Notes: generated from the sequence alone by a model not told the origin. A stretch of DNA of 21,200 bases from Planctomycetota bacterium (GCA_024278415.1 JAJRTI010000937.1:1-21200); one strand, 5' to 3'; shown: positions 1 through 7,665, numbered from the stretch's first letter. Translations and numbers: made by a program.

Positions 1-190
1 CGACCATGGCGATCGAGCGCGTTCCAGTGGAAGCGCACTCTCGCTGGCAGGTGGCCGCGCCCATGCGTGACGAGCCCTTCCCCGCTTGTGCCGCGCGCGA
101 CATAGGCTGCAAACCGACCATTGAGCCGCGGCTGGCCAATCGAAGGCTTCGGCCCGCGCAGACCCGCCAAGGTAAAGGTCTCGGTCTGCG
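1..190. other. left edge, no supported gene
   Basis: Reading frames exist here on both strands, but none has a ribosome binding site, a recognisable motif or a convincing composition. I see no gene that can be supported. The first clear signal is the promoter that begins near 192. Confidence 0.4.
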
Positions 191-191
191 A

Positions 192-206
192 CCGAAACCT
201 TTATCC
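192..206 (+). promoter_or_regulatory. archaeal BRE/TATA promoter for the gene at 323
   Basis: A CCGAAA BRE-like element (192-197) is followed by CTTTATC (199-205). An archaeal start about 25 bases downstream would give a leader of about 95 bases before the ATG at 323. The call rests on sequence and spacing only. Confidence 0.5.
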
Positions 207-263
207 GCGGGTCCGCTTGAAGGGCCTACGCCAGACGGCTTGCTTTCGGCACATGCGGTCGCA

Positions 264-291
264 TCGGTTCGCTGACTTGTGGGCGAACCGA
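264..291 (+). promoter_or_regulatory. 9-bp inverted repeat in the 5' leader
   Basis: TCGGTTCGC (264-272) and GCGAACCGA (283-291) are perfect reverse complements around a 10-base loop. Two further pairs form after one mismatch. The repeat lies between the predicted transcription start and the ribosome binding site (GGAGGT, about 309-314), so it could be an operator or a leader hairpin. Confidence 0.5.
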
Positions 292-322
292 CGCAAGAGC
301 AGGGAGCCCGGAGGTACCTCAA

Positions 323-841
323 ATGAAACACACCAACTACACAGATAATGCGGAGAACATCCCGCCGGCTTGGATGAGCCGCGAGCCTGCCAACCCATAC
401 GGCAGAGTGCCTGGACTGGACGACTCGGAGCTGGCCGATCCCGACGAGTTGGAGCGGCAGATCGAGCGGGACGAGTTCGCGGCGATCCTCTCGCTACCCC
501 ATCCGGACAGCCAGACGCGGCTGTCCTCATGGCAGCGGGATGCGAGGAGCATGGATTCAGGCGCGTTCGGGACCGTGGACTTCGAGCGTCTCTGTCCATC
601 GAGAGGCCGAAACCGAGCCAAAGCCTTTGCAATCCACGCGCGGATCAAGGACATCGGCATCAAGATGAGCATCATTCGGGAGCGGCTGCCTACTCAGGCG
701 GCACGCTTGGTCCTGAGCTACCTGCGCCAAGGGGTGATCCACCTTGACCACATTGTGGACGCAGACATGCTGGCGCTCGCACGGTACACGTTGGAGGCCG
801 GTCGGCTTCGCAGCCAGCTGGCCGGCGCGCGAGGCCAGTAG
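323..841 (+). CDS. hypothetical protein, 172 aa
   Basis: I do not recognise this protein. The start is set by GGAGGT about nine bases upstream of the ATG, and an archaeal-type promoter lies further up. The N-terminal half is polar and acidic (an LDDSELADPDELE stretch) and looks partly disordered. The C-terminal half, from about residue 95, is rich in Arg, Leu, Ile and Ala and is probably alpha-helical, with no cysteine pairs or catalytic motif. It is the first of three rightward genes ending with a HerA-type ATPase, but the next gene has its own promoter, so common function is only suggested by position. Confidence 0.7.
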   Translation: MKHTNYTDNAENIPPAWMSREPANPYGRVPGLDDSELADPDELERQIERDEFAAILSLPHPDSQTRLSSWQRDARSMDSGAFGTVDFERLCPSRGRNRAKAFAIHARIKDIGIKMSIIRERLPTQAARLVLSYLRQGVIHLDHIVDADMLALARYTLEAGRLRSQLAGARGQ

Positions 842-857
842 GCCCCGCCCGCTGACT

Positions 858-871
858 CCACTCGTGAGTGG
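858..871. promoter_or_regulatory. 14-bp palindrome upstream of a TATA box
   Basis: CCACTC (858-863) and GAGTGG (866-871) flank a two-base centre. The palindrome sits about 17 bases upstream of the TATA box at 889, a plausible place for a dimeric regulator. Nothing identifies the binder. Confidence 0.4.
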
Positions 872-879
872 CGTCGAAA

Positions 880-897
880 ACCGGAAAGTTTAAATAT
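880..897 (+). promoter_or_regulatory. archaeal BRE/TATA promoter for the gene at 946
   Basis: A purine-rich CCGGAAAG precedes TTTAAATA (889-896), the most AT-rich octamer in this area. The predicted start falls near 918-920. The leader then holds a small AGGGA/TCCCT inverted repeat (923-934) and the ribosome binding site GAGGTGA before the ATG at 946. Confidence 0.65.
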
Positions 898-945
898 TGG
901 AGTGCATTCACCACTTCGAAGGAGGGAACTCCCTGAGGTGAGAAT

Positions 946-1593
946 ATGCATCCAAACGAACATCCATTCCGATCCGAGCCCGCGAACAATAGCGGGCATG
1001 CCGACTATTTCTTCACGTCCGGCCTGTATCGGCTCTACCTGAGCCACTACAGGCCTGGCGAACATAACAAGCCTGACCGCGTGTCAACACGTGACGCGCC
1101 TATGGGCGCTGCGAGTGCGCCTGTGGCTCAGGGCAACTCTGCGCTTCACGAGTTCGAACGGCCACTGACGGTCGAGCAGATCGTAGCCCACGGTTACTTC
1201 GCGGCGCCGGCGTCCAAGCCGGAGCACGCGGTCATCGGCGACAAGCGCCACACGGCCTGGCTGGGTCTGGACGACGTGATCGCACAGATCCGGTCCCGTC
1301 ACCAGCTCTACGAGCAGGCCATCTACGAGATCGAACTCTCCAAGTGCGACGCGTTGAGCGCGATCTTTGCACTCGAAGCGTACAGAGGGTCCATGCCGGC
1401 CAACGGTCGAGGCGCGTACGCGATGAACAAGGCGCTCCAAGGGCTGTACAAGGAACAGCGAGAGGAACGCCTGAGCCTGTGGCAAGACGTATCCAAGCTG
1501 AAGCAGTCTCTGCCGGAGTGGGCCAAGGAGTATCTGGGGGCGTACCGTAAGCTGGCCATCCTGAGCGACATCACAGGGGGCGAACAGCCTTGA
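946..1593 (+). CDS. hypothetical protein, 215 aa, upstream partner of the HerA ATPase
   Basis: The start is supported by GAGGTGAG immediately upstream and an archaeal TATA box near 889. I do not recognise the family. The first 60 residues are polar and probably flexible. The rest looks helical: residues 75-105 hold a VEQIVAHGYF segment and the C-terminal 80 residues have a heptad-like pattern of Leu, Lys and Glu. No zinc or nucleotide-binding motif is visible. Its stop overlaps the TTG start of the ATPase gene by four bases (TTGA), which implies translational coupling. A role as accessory factor of that ATPase is inferred from this alone. Confidence 0.75.
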   Translation: MHPNEHPFRSEPANNSGHADYFFTSGLYRLYLSHYRPGEHNKPDRVSTRDAPMGAASAPVAQGNSALHEFERPLTVEQIVAHGYFAAPASKPEHAVIGDKRHTAWLGLDDVIAQIRSRHQLYEQAIYEIELSKCDALSAIFALEAYRGSMPANGRGAYAMNKALQGLYKEQREERLSLWQDVSKLKQSLPEWAKEYLGAYRKLAILSDITGGEQP

Positions 1594-3746
1594 GGCACGA
1601 TCGCGCCAAGGATCTGTGCCGGCGGCTGAAGCCGTTCCTGGGCAAGAAGGTGGACGCGCTGTGGGCTGCGTTCGTGGCCGAAGACTCGGAGGGCAAGGCC
1701 GACATCGAGCGGACGCTGGAGCTGCTTGCGGCCAAGCATTTGGGGTTGAACTACCAGCCGGACCGCTGGCCCTTCCCGCCGCCAGATCGACGCTTTGCCG
1801 CGGCCGGCGACGTGCCGTTGGGCACAATCGCGTTCGGCCCCAACGCGCTCTATCCCTTCCGGCTCAGAAGCCCGCGGCTGACGGAGCACCTGCTCATTGC
1901 CGGGCGAAGCGGGTCCGGCAAGACGAACCTGACCTTCGTAGCCATGCAGGGCCTCATGGAACAGGGCATCAAGGTGTTGGCCATCGACTGGAAGCGGGGG
2001 TACAGAGACCTGATGCCATTGCGGCACGACCTGCGCGTGTACACCGTGGGCCGAGATGTCTCCCCCTTTCGCTTCAACCCGCTCATCCCACCCCCAGGCT
2101 GCGAGCCCAACGTGTGGATCAAGCTGATCGTGGACGTGATCGCGTCCGCGTACCTGGGCGGCGAGGGCGTCATCAGCCTGCTCGTGGCCGGCCTGGATCG
2201 TCTCTATCAACAGCGCACACAGGCAGGCCATGGTGGAGCCAGATGGCCCACCGTCAGCGATCTTCTGGGTTGGCTGCGCACGGTCAAGCTCAGGGGCCGG
2301 GCCGCGATGTGGCAAGCATCGGCCGAGCGTATCCTGCTGGCCATGACGTACGGCGAGTTCGGCGCGGTCGTGGACGCGCAAGACAACAGCCACGTGCAGG
2401 ATCTCCTCGATCACAACGTGGTGCTGGAGATGGACGGCCTGTCAAGCCAGTCCGACCGGCGCCTGTTCTCAGAAGCTTTGACGCTCTACTTGTATCGCTA
2501 TCGGCTCGCGCGGGGCCCGCGGCGAGCCCTGACCAACCTGATCGTGCTGGAGGAGGCGCACAACCTGCTGCTGCGTAAGGCCACTGAAGCCCGCGAGTCC
2601 GTCCTAGAATCATCGATCCGTATGATTCGTCAGTACGGCATGGGGTACGTGTTCGTAGACCAGTCCGCGTCATTGCTGAGCAAAGTCGCGTTCGCAAACT
2701 CGTACGCCACCATCGCACTGAATCAGAAGCTGCGCAGCGACGTGCAGACCATTGCCGGCGCGATGAACCTGAGCGACGAGCAGAAGGAGGTGCTGAGCAC
2801 GCTGCCCATTGGCGCGGCCTTGGTGCGGCTCGCAGACGAGCATCCTGAGCCATTCATGGTCAACGTGCCCCGCTCGCCCGTTCGGGAGGGCTCCGTGTCG
2901 GACGAGGCCGTACGGGCCCAAATGGGGAGTTGTTCCGGGAATTCCAGCAGCACCGGCGCAGGCCAACATGAACGGCCGGCAATTCCAGCGCTTCCGTCTC
3001 AAGATAAGAAGGACAACAGACCGGAACCAGCAACAGAGAGAAGATCCCACCCACCCAACCCTGAAGGCACAACAGAACCAGGCAGTCCTTCTTCTGTTGT
3101 ATCTCATCTCCCACCTAACCCACCCCATCAGACACCCGACATGTCACGGGAGGACATTCGGTTCCTGGCGGACGTGGCCGCGCATCCGCTGTCGACTACC
3201 GTGCCGCGCTACCAACGCCTGAACCTGTCCAGGCGCCGAGGCAACGCCATCCGACAGCACCTGGAGTCGGCCGGCATCATCGAGCCGGTGCGCCTGGCCA
3301 CGCGCGCGGGGCAGGTCGTGCTTTACGAGTTGACCAATCTCGGCCGCGCGGTCTGCCGCAGGCAGCACATCGAGATCCGCCCCGCTCCGCCCGAGAGCCT
3401 GGAGCATCGGTACTGGATGCGCCGGGCCCGTCAGCACTTCGAGGCCGAAGGGTGGGAGGTCGAACAGGAGCACGTGGTCCAAGGCAACGGCATGGTCGAC
3501 TTGGTCGCCAAGAGACCCGGCCAGCGCACCGCGATCGAGATCGAAACCGGCAAGTCCAACGTGGCGGCCAACATCGCCAAGCTGCGGCACGCGGAGTTCG
3601 ACGCCATCGTGCTGGTCGCGACCTCGCCTGAGGCCGCCACTGTGTGTCAGAAGGCGATCGAGAAGGCAGGGCGCGGTCAAAGCAAGGACGGCAGCACAGG
3701 CGATGGTCCGGCTGTGACGCTCATGACGTGGCTGGACGTGTCGTAG
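1590..3746 (+). CDS. HerA-type ATPase fused to winged helix and PD-(D/E)xK nuclease-like domain
   Basis: A 718-aa protein of the HerA/FtsK/VirB4 class of DNA-translocating ATPases. Walker A is GRSGSGKT at residues 105-112. Walker B with the double glutamate of this class is LIVLEEAHN near residues 317-325. Residues about 450-515 form a Pro/Ser/Thr/Asn-rich linker that is probably disordered. Residues 518-590 look like a winged helix (REDIRFLADVAAH through YELTNLGRAV). The last 130 residues carry D637, then E650-x-E652 and K655, fitting a PD-(D/E)xK nuclease core. The start is TTG, coupled to the preceding gene. HerA relatives move DNA in end resection, conjugation, virion packaging and defence. 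Which applies here is not shown. The nuclease call is weaker than the ATPase call. Confidence 0.88.
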   Translation: MRHDRAKDLCRRLKPFLGKKVDALWAAFVAEDSEGKADIERTLELLAAKHLGLNYQPDRWPFPPPDRRFAAAGDVPLGTIAFGPNALYPFRLRSPRLTEHLLIAGRSGSGKTNLTFVAMQGLMEQGIKVLAIDWKRGYRDLMPLRHDLRVYTVGRDVSPFRFNPLIPPPGCEPNVWIKLIVDVIASAYLGGEGVISLLVAGLDRLYQQRTQAGHGGARWPTVSDLLGWLRTVKLRGRAAMWQASAERILLAMTYGEFGAVVDAQDNSHVQDLLDHNVVLEMDGLSSQSDRRLFSEALTLYLYRYRLARGPRRALTNLIVLEEAHNLLLRKATEARESVLESSIRMIRQYGMGYVFVDQSASLLSKVAFANSYATIALNQKLRSDVQTIAGAMNLSDEQKEVLSTLPIGAALVRLADEHPEPFMVNVPRSPVREGSVSDEAVRAQMGSCSGNSSSTGAGQHERPAIPALPSQDKKDNRPEPATERRSHPPNPEGTTEPGSPSSVVSHLPPNPPHQTPDMSREDIRFLADVAAHPLSTTVPRYQRLNLSRRRGNAIRQHLESAGIIEPVRLATRAGQVVLYELTNLGRAVCRRQHIEIRPAPPESLEHRYWMRRARQHFEAEGWEVEQEHVVQGNGMVDLVAKRPGQRTAIEIETGKSNVAANIAKLRHAEFDAIVLVATSPEAATVCQKAIEKAGRGQSKDGSTGDGPAVTLMTWLDVS

Positions 3747-3819
3747 AGACCTGTTCGTTCAGGAGTATGGAGAATTCTGTTTGCGCGATGAGACATGACC
3801 CGCCGCGCGATTGCACCTT

Positions 3820-4110
3820 TCAGCGCCGCGCGTACGCGTGCCGTGAGTAGATGTCGGCCAGTACGCCATAAGCCAACCGGACGCGATCCATGAGGTCGTC
3901 TGGCGGACCTAGCCGCGATGGCGGCACAAGAGGAGGTCGGGGAGGTCGGTGGGCAGGACATGTCCGTGCAGGGCTGTATGGAACTCTTGCCGTCACCAGC
4001 GCCTGCGTCCCATAGAGAGGATCCTCACTTGTTCTCCCATAGAGCAGCAGCTCGGGGTGTGCACAGACGTACGCGAGCGTGAACTCTTCACGCGTCGCAG
4101 GATCAGTCAT
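3820..4110 (-). CDS. small hypothetical protein, 96 aa, coupled to the membrane protein gene
   Basis: The ATG at 4110 overlaps the stop of the upstream membrane-protein gene by four bases (ATGA), and a G-rich stretch (GGGGGGAAGG) lies just before it. This arrangement is the main reason to believe the gene. The product begins with a TDPATREEFTLAYVCAHPELLLYG segment-like helix, has a Pro/Arg-rich middle (about residues 45-70) and ends with a DDLMDRVRLAYGVLADIY helix. I recognise no family. The Pro/Arg-rich middle could mean only the ends are structured, or that the frame is partly fortuitous. Confidence 0.5.
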   Translation of the reverse strand: MTDPATREEFTLAYVCAHPELLLYGRTSEDPLYGTQALVTARVPYSPARTCPAHRPPRPPLVPPSRLGPPDDLMDRVRLAYGVLADIYSRHAYARR

Positions 4111-5195
4111 TGGGCCTTCCCCCCCTGATCCATCTTCGTCGCGGCGAGACCCACTTGCTGGAGCTTCCTCTCTCCCGCGCGGATGAGCTTCATCAGCTTC
4201 GTGTTGTGCTTCTGCATGCGTTGGGCATCGTTCAGGATGTCAAGAAGGTGACGATGGTCGTGTTTGGCCAGGGCCGCCTGGGCTGATCGCGTCAGATCGC
4301 GGATTCGGAGTTCCGTCTCGGCCACGGCCCGGTCGAGCCGCTCCAGCCGCGCGTCGAAGCCCAGCTCCGCGTACCGCAGCTTGAGTTCGTCTGACGCGCG
4401 CTTCCTGTCCGGCGGCGAGAGCTTCTGCAGCGACGCCTGGAGTTCCTCGATACGAGCCACATGGCCCTTTCGCGCGCGGTGTGCGTTCGCTCGGAGCCGG
4501 GCCATGCGCTCCGTGAGCCAGCCTTCGGCCGGCAGCATGCGCTGCAACTGCCGCATCGCGTCCGCCGAGTTCTCCCGAGGCCCGCGCTCGCGCGAAGTCC
4601 GTTGCTGCGCGCGGCGCAGGCCACGCTCCAGAGCATGGCTCACGCCTGACGTGCGCTCCAGATCGGACATGTCGTGGCGGATCTGGGCAGGCTCAGAAGT
4701 GGTAGAGCCCGCCCAGATCCCTTGTCCCCCGTGCGAGCGCCAGTGCATCAAGAACGCGAGGAAGCCAAAGAGCAGAGCCGTCGACGTAACGGTCTGCAAT
4801 ATCTCTGGCGAAACGATCCAGTCCAGGCCCATGAGCCATGCGACCAGCAGGGACGCGCCAAGGGCCATGCCGGCCCCAGCCCACTTGCCGCCCGTGGCCT
4901 TCAGGCCCAGGTACATCACCATGCCGAGCATGAGCACCGCAAAGCCAATGGCCAACGGCCCCAAGTCTCGCACAGACCAGCCGTGCTCGTACTCCCACCA
5001 GGTGAGCCCAATGGACAGCGCCAAGCCCAACGACGCGGCCATCGCGGCCGCAGACCGCTGCCGCTCGAACTGGCGGCTGAGCACCGCGTAGATCAACGCG
5101 GTGAAGAATGTGAATGCAAGAACGAAATCGGGTAGGAGCGCGTCAAACCAATCCTCCAGCCCGAACCATGCAAAGGGATCTTTTCCGGGTCTCAT
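4107..5195 (-). CDS. integral membrane protein with C-terminal coiled coil, 362 aa
   Basis: The N-terminal 150 residues contain about five hydrophobic segments (roughly 22-40, 49-66, 77-97, 105-124 and 133-151). The remaining 200 residues are highly charged, helical and cytosolic in appearance, with long Arg/Glu/Leu-rich stretches typical of coiled coils. An ATG 20 codons further up is possible, but that extension would run through the archaeal TATA box at 5218-5225. Starting at 5195 gives a spacing of 22 bases from TATA to ATG, so I infer a leaderless mRNA. No family is recognised. Proximity to the HerA-type ATPase allows a membrane anchor or channel of a DNA-transfer apparatus, but that is speculative. 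Confidence 0.78.
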   Translation of the reverse strand: MRPGKDPFAWFGLEDWFDALLPDFVLAFTFFTALIYAVLSRQFERQRSAAAMAASLGLALSIGLTWWEYEHGWSVRDLGPLAIGFAVLMLGMVMYLGLKATGGKWAGAGMALGASLLVAWLMGLDWIVSPEILQTVTSTALLFGFLAFLMHWRSHGGQGIWAGSTTSEPAQIRHDMSDLERTSGVSHALERGLRRAQQRTSRERGPRENSADAMRQLQRMLPAEGWLTERMARLRANAHRARKGHVARIEELQASLQKLSPPDRKRASDELKLRYAELGFDARLERLDRAVAETELRIRDLTRSAQAALAKHDHRHLLDILNDAQRMQKHNTKLMKLIRAGERKLQQVGLAATKMDQGGKAQ

Positions 5196-5217
5196 GGTGA
5201 GCACTGAGACCCGCAAG

Positions 5218-5230
5218 TATATAAAGGTTG
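5218..5230 (-). promoter_or_regulatory. archaeal TATA box for a leaderless leftward mRNA
   Basis: On the minus strand the order is CAACC, TTTATATA (5225 to 5218), 22 bases, then ATG at 5195. A start about 26 bases from the box centre would coincide with the ATG, the hallmark of leaderless archaeal transcripts. Confidence 0.65.
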
Positions 5231-5286
5231 CGGTGCGAGGCTCCCAGTCGCACACCTCTCACCCGCGTCACCACGTCCCGGGGCTC

Positions 5287-5301
5287 ACAAAGGTTTATAT
5301 G
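5287..5301 (+). promoter_or_regulatory. archaeal BRE/TATA promoter for the zinc-ribbon operon
   Basis: CACAAAGG is followed by TTTATAT (5294-5300). The predicted start is near 5322, just before the ribosome binding site GAGGTGATC and the ATG at 5338. Together with the minus-strand box at 5218 it forms a compact divergent promoter pair. Confidence 0.7.
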
Positions 5302-5337
5302 GGAAGACCTCTTGTGTGCCTCGTGAGGTGATCCAAC

Positions 5338-5583
5338 ATGGCAAGACCACACAAATGCCCCTTTTGCGGGGAATCCGCGTCCGTGGGCAAAGGCTACCGG
5401 CGCACCAAGACCATGGGCAAGCGCCGCATACGGCTCTGCAAAGCCTGCGGCCGGAAGTTTACGCCGAAGAACCAGCAGATGAGAGACGAAGACACAACAG
5501 TGCAGCAGCCCGAACAGGGCGCTGAGGAGAACGCGCTCACTCCGGAGGCCGCGCCAACATGGCAGCCCGAGGACACATGCTGA
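5338..5583 (+). CDS. small zinc-ribbon protein, 81 aa
   Basis: CPFCG at residues 7-11 and CKACG at 34-38 make a four-cysteine zinc ribbon. The residues between are strongly basic (KGYRRTKTMGKRR), which suits nucleic-acid binding and resembles the N-terminal ribbons of some transposases and transcription factors. The last 40 residues are acidic, Gln/Pro-rich and probably disordered. The start has GAGGTGATC at good spacing and an archaeal promoter just upstream. It overlaps the next gene, so both are probably made together. Function beyond DNA or RNA binding cannot be read from the sequence. Confidence 0.8.
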   Translation: MARPHKCPFCGESASVGKGYRRTKTMGKRRIRLCKACGRKFTPKNQQMRDEDTTVQQPEQGAEENALTPEAAPTWQPEDTC

Positions 5584-6293
5584 GCCTCGCGTTCGAGCTG
5601 CTCGACGCGGTGGAGGCGTTCGTGGGCAAGGTGCGGCGCTTCTTCTACGACGTCATGCTCTCGGACCACGTCTGCCCTTCCTGCGCCGGCGCGCTGGATA
5701 TGATCGGCGAGAGCCGGTGTCGGTGCACGGACTGCGGAGGTACGCTGGACCCCACTGTTGCGTTCCAGCGCTGCTCGCGTTGCGGGGGCCAGGTAAAGCT
5801 TCGCGTGCGTCGGTATCGATGCACGTCCTGCGGCCATGACGTCACGTCACGGTTCATCTTCGACGGGCTCGTGTTCGACGCAGATTACTTTCGGAAAAAG
5901 ATGGCCCAGTCGAGGGAGCGCAAGCAGGAGCAGCGCGAGCGTGTGCGACAGATGCTCGCGGAATGCCGGTCCGCGCACCCGGAGCCCACCGCGGCCGACC
6001 TTGACTCCGTGCCCGGGCTGACCGACGCATTGAATGCACTGGTGAGAGAGGGAATGGGGGAATTCGCTCGAGAAACTCGGCCGCGCTTCGATCTCGTTCG
6101 TTACCAGCAACACCTCCAGGCACACATCGGCCCAGTCGAACTCGCGTTCGACGAGATCCCCTCGCTCGCGGCCGATGTCAAGCAGGACCGTGTCTGGCGT
6201 TTCATCGCCATTATCTTCATGGCGCACACCGGACTTCTCGATACCTGGCAGAACGGATCAACCATCATGGTGGTGCAACATGAAGCTCACTGA
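5559..6293 (+). CDS. multi-zinc-ribbon protein with helical C-terminus, 244 aa
   Basis: Nine cysteines lie between residues 39 and 91: CPSC (39-42), CRCTDC (54-59), CSRC (72-75) and CTSC (88-91). These fit two consecutive zinc ribbons. They are followed by a very basic helix (residues about 112-130, rich in Arg, Lys, Gln and Glu) and an unrecognised C-terminal domain with an FDLVRYQQHLQAHIG segment. I chose the ATG at 5559 because GGAGG lies ten bases upstream. The ATG at 5577 has a GAGGA only three bases away. The gene overlaps its upstream neighbour by 25 bases and its downstream neighbour by 14. A nucleic-acid-binding role is inferred from the ribbons. Confidence 0.78.
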   Translation: MAARGHMLSLAFELLDAVEAFVGKVRRFFYDVMLSDHVCPSCAGALDMIGESRCRCTDCGGTLDPTVAFQRCSRCGGQVKLRVRRYRCTSCGHDVTSRFIFDGLVFDADYFRKKMAQSRERKQEQRERVRQMLAECRSAHPEPTAADLDSVPGLTDALNALVREGMGEFARETRPRFDLVRYQQHLQAHIGPVELAFDEIPSLAADVKQDRVWRFIAIIFMAHTGLLDTWQNGSTIMVVQHEAH

Positions 6294-6702
6294 GAAGGAC
6301 GCGGAGTTCCTGCACAAGCTACGGGAGCTGATGGAGTCCAGGGATCTATGGGTTGAGTTGAAGCGAGACAAGCCCAGTTACATGATTCTCAAAGGCACGT
6401 ACGCCGAGAAGATCCACAGGATCTTCCGCATGACACGGCAGGGCGTGCGTTGGCGGTTCCAGCGCGTGTTCAACGACGTCTACGTCTCAGCGTTCGAGAC
6501 GATCCTGGCGATCGAGAAGAGCTTCGGCACGCACCTGCGGGAGCATGCCATACGGATCAGTCAAGAACGGTACGCGCTTCGGCAGGAAGCGCTCAGTCGT
6601 GGCTTCCAGTCCGCGGACATGTTCCAGAGAGATGAAGGCCGCGACGGAGACCGGGAGGGAACAGGTGCTGGGCCTCACGAAGAACCAGGCGAGGCCCAAT
6701 AG
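6280..6702 (+). CDS. hypothetical protein, 140 aa, in the zinc-ribbon operon
   Basis: The start at 6280 (MKLTEK) overlaps the end of the preceding gene by 14 bases. A GTG further up in the same frame would lengthen it, but that extension lies entirely over the preceding gene. The product is Arg-rich and mainly helical, with a KIHRIFRMTRQGVRWRFQRVF core near residues 44-64 written here only as a landmark, and an acidic Gly/Glu tail from about residue 115. No known motif is visible. Position between zinc-ribbon genes and a winged-helix gene points to a DNA-related function, without proof. Confidence 0.7.
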   Translation: MKLTEKDAEFLHKLRELMESRDLWVELKRDKPSYMILKGTYAEKIHRIFRMTRQGVRWRFQRVFNDVYVSAFETILAIEKSFGTHLREHAIRISQERYALRQEALSRGFQSADMFQRDEGRDGDREGTGAGPHEEPGEAQ

Positions 6703-6707
6703 TCAGA

Positions 6708-7127
6708 ATGAACACGCCGACCAAGATCGAGTTCCGGCACCGGCGCATCGCGCAGATCGAGGACATCGTCGACCTCGTCGAGATGCTCTTCCCCGGCAAT
6801 CGCAATCAGCAACATGCGGCTGCGCGAATCTTGCTGGCGCTCAAGGCTGCTGATGGGCTTGTGGAATCGCTTGTTTTCTTGGAGCAGGCGCACAGCATTT
6901 CACGCCGCACGCTTCAGCGCACGCGAGCCAAGCTATCGCGCCTGGGGCTCATCGAGCGCGTCACGTGGATGAACAGCCGTTATGGCGGGCAAGAGGGATG
7001 GAAGCTGTCGAGCCGGTTCGCTTCGGCGCTGCGCAAGTTAGCGGACAAGGCGGACGCGTGGCGGTGCGATGCGCGGGCCGAACGCGCTGAGAAAGACGAA
7101 GCGATGATTGGCCTCATTCGGCCGTGA
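6708..7127 (+). CDS. winged-helix transcriptional regulator, 139 aa
   Basis: Residues about 35-85 have the order expected of a winged helix. The recognition part is SISRRTLQRTRAKLSRLGLI (63-82), then a wing-like segment with SRYGGQEGWKL. This pattern is familiar from archaeal helix-turn-helix proteins encoded near mobile elements. The N-terminal 30 residues form a separate helix (IEDIVDLVEMLF) that could dimerise. It is the last gene of the operon starting at 5338. Candidate sites for it include the palindrome at 858-871 and the divergent promoter at 5218-5301, but no link can be shown from sequence alone. Confidence 0.8.
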   Translation: MNTPTKIEFRHRRIAQIEDIVDLVEMLFPGNRNQQHAAARILLALKAADGLVESLVFLEQAHSISRRTLQRTRAKLSRLGLIERVTWMNSRYGGQEGWKLSSRFASALRKLADKADAWRCDARAERAEKDEAMIGLIRP

Positions 7128-7154
7128 GGAGACTGGCCGCCGCGTAGCGCATGA

Positions 7155-7171
7155 ACCGGAAGCTTTATAAG
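7155..7171 (+). promoter_or_regulatory. archaeal BRE/TATA promoter
   Basis: ACCGGAAG is followed by CTTTATAAG (7163-7171). The expected start is near 7190. No gene begins within 470 bases downstream, which makes the transcript unusual. Confidence 0.6.
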
Positions 7172-7226
7172 TTGGGCCGCATTACCACTCCACAATCCTC
7201 ACATAACCGCGCACCACACGCCGGGA

Positions 7227-7259
7227 GGCGAGCCGTCCCTTTGGGACATAGGGCTCGCC
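7227..7259 (+). ncRNA. strong bulged stem-loop, candidate structured RNA
   Basis: GGCGAGCC (7227-7234) pairs with GGCTCGCC (7252-7259), and GTCCC (7235-7239) pairs with GGGAC (7243-7247) across a TTT loop. That is 13 base pairs with one four-base bulge (7248-7251). It starts about 35 bases after the predicted transcription start. There is no T-tract behind it, so a terminator is less likely than a structured leader or small RNA. Confidence 0.45.
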
Positions 7260-7665
7260 AGAGGATCTTCATGCACGCAACAGCATCGGTGGCGCCGCCA
7301 CACGGTCATTGCGAAGCAAGATCCTCGACGAGAAAACGGGATTGGCCGGAGGCCAGCCCACGATCCAAGTAGCTGATTCTCTATCGTTTCATCGGGCACA
7401 GGTTCTCGACGGGAGCATTCTCTGAGGCCCGCGGGGCATGACCGAATCATCCTGAGCCCATTCTCTGTGCTCTGCTTGTCGCTGCGTAGGTGACGCACCG
7501 CGTCACACGCGACAGCAACAGCGCACACAATCACGGCGCGATCTTCTCCGGAAGGCGCGCCGTTTCTGTTGGTGGCCATCGTGCGCCCAATGCCTCGATA
7601 CCACACACCCATACCACACGTCTATCCATCTCTGTTCCCCACAATCATGAAAGGAGATCTCTGAA

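Larger units (their letters stand above)
7128..7665. other. gene-free 538-base interval with promoter and hairpin
   Basis: No reading frame here has a convincing ribosome binding site and composition. A 33-codon frame at 7271 is the best and is weak. The interval starts with an archaeal promoter (7155-7171) whose transcript would immediately contain the strong stem-loop at 7227-7259. It ends with the ribosome binding site for the gene at 7666. It is either a very long leader or an RNA gene followed by a separate unit. Confidence 0.5.

Noticed and set aside
1323..2414. Minus-strand open frame opposite the HerA-type gene
   Set aside because: It covers Walker motif-coding sequence on the other strand and has no recognisable domain or ribosome binding site.
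7271..7372. 33-codon frame inside the gene-free interval
   Set aside because: Weak AGAGGA upstream and no recognisable product; a structured RNA explains the region better.
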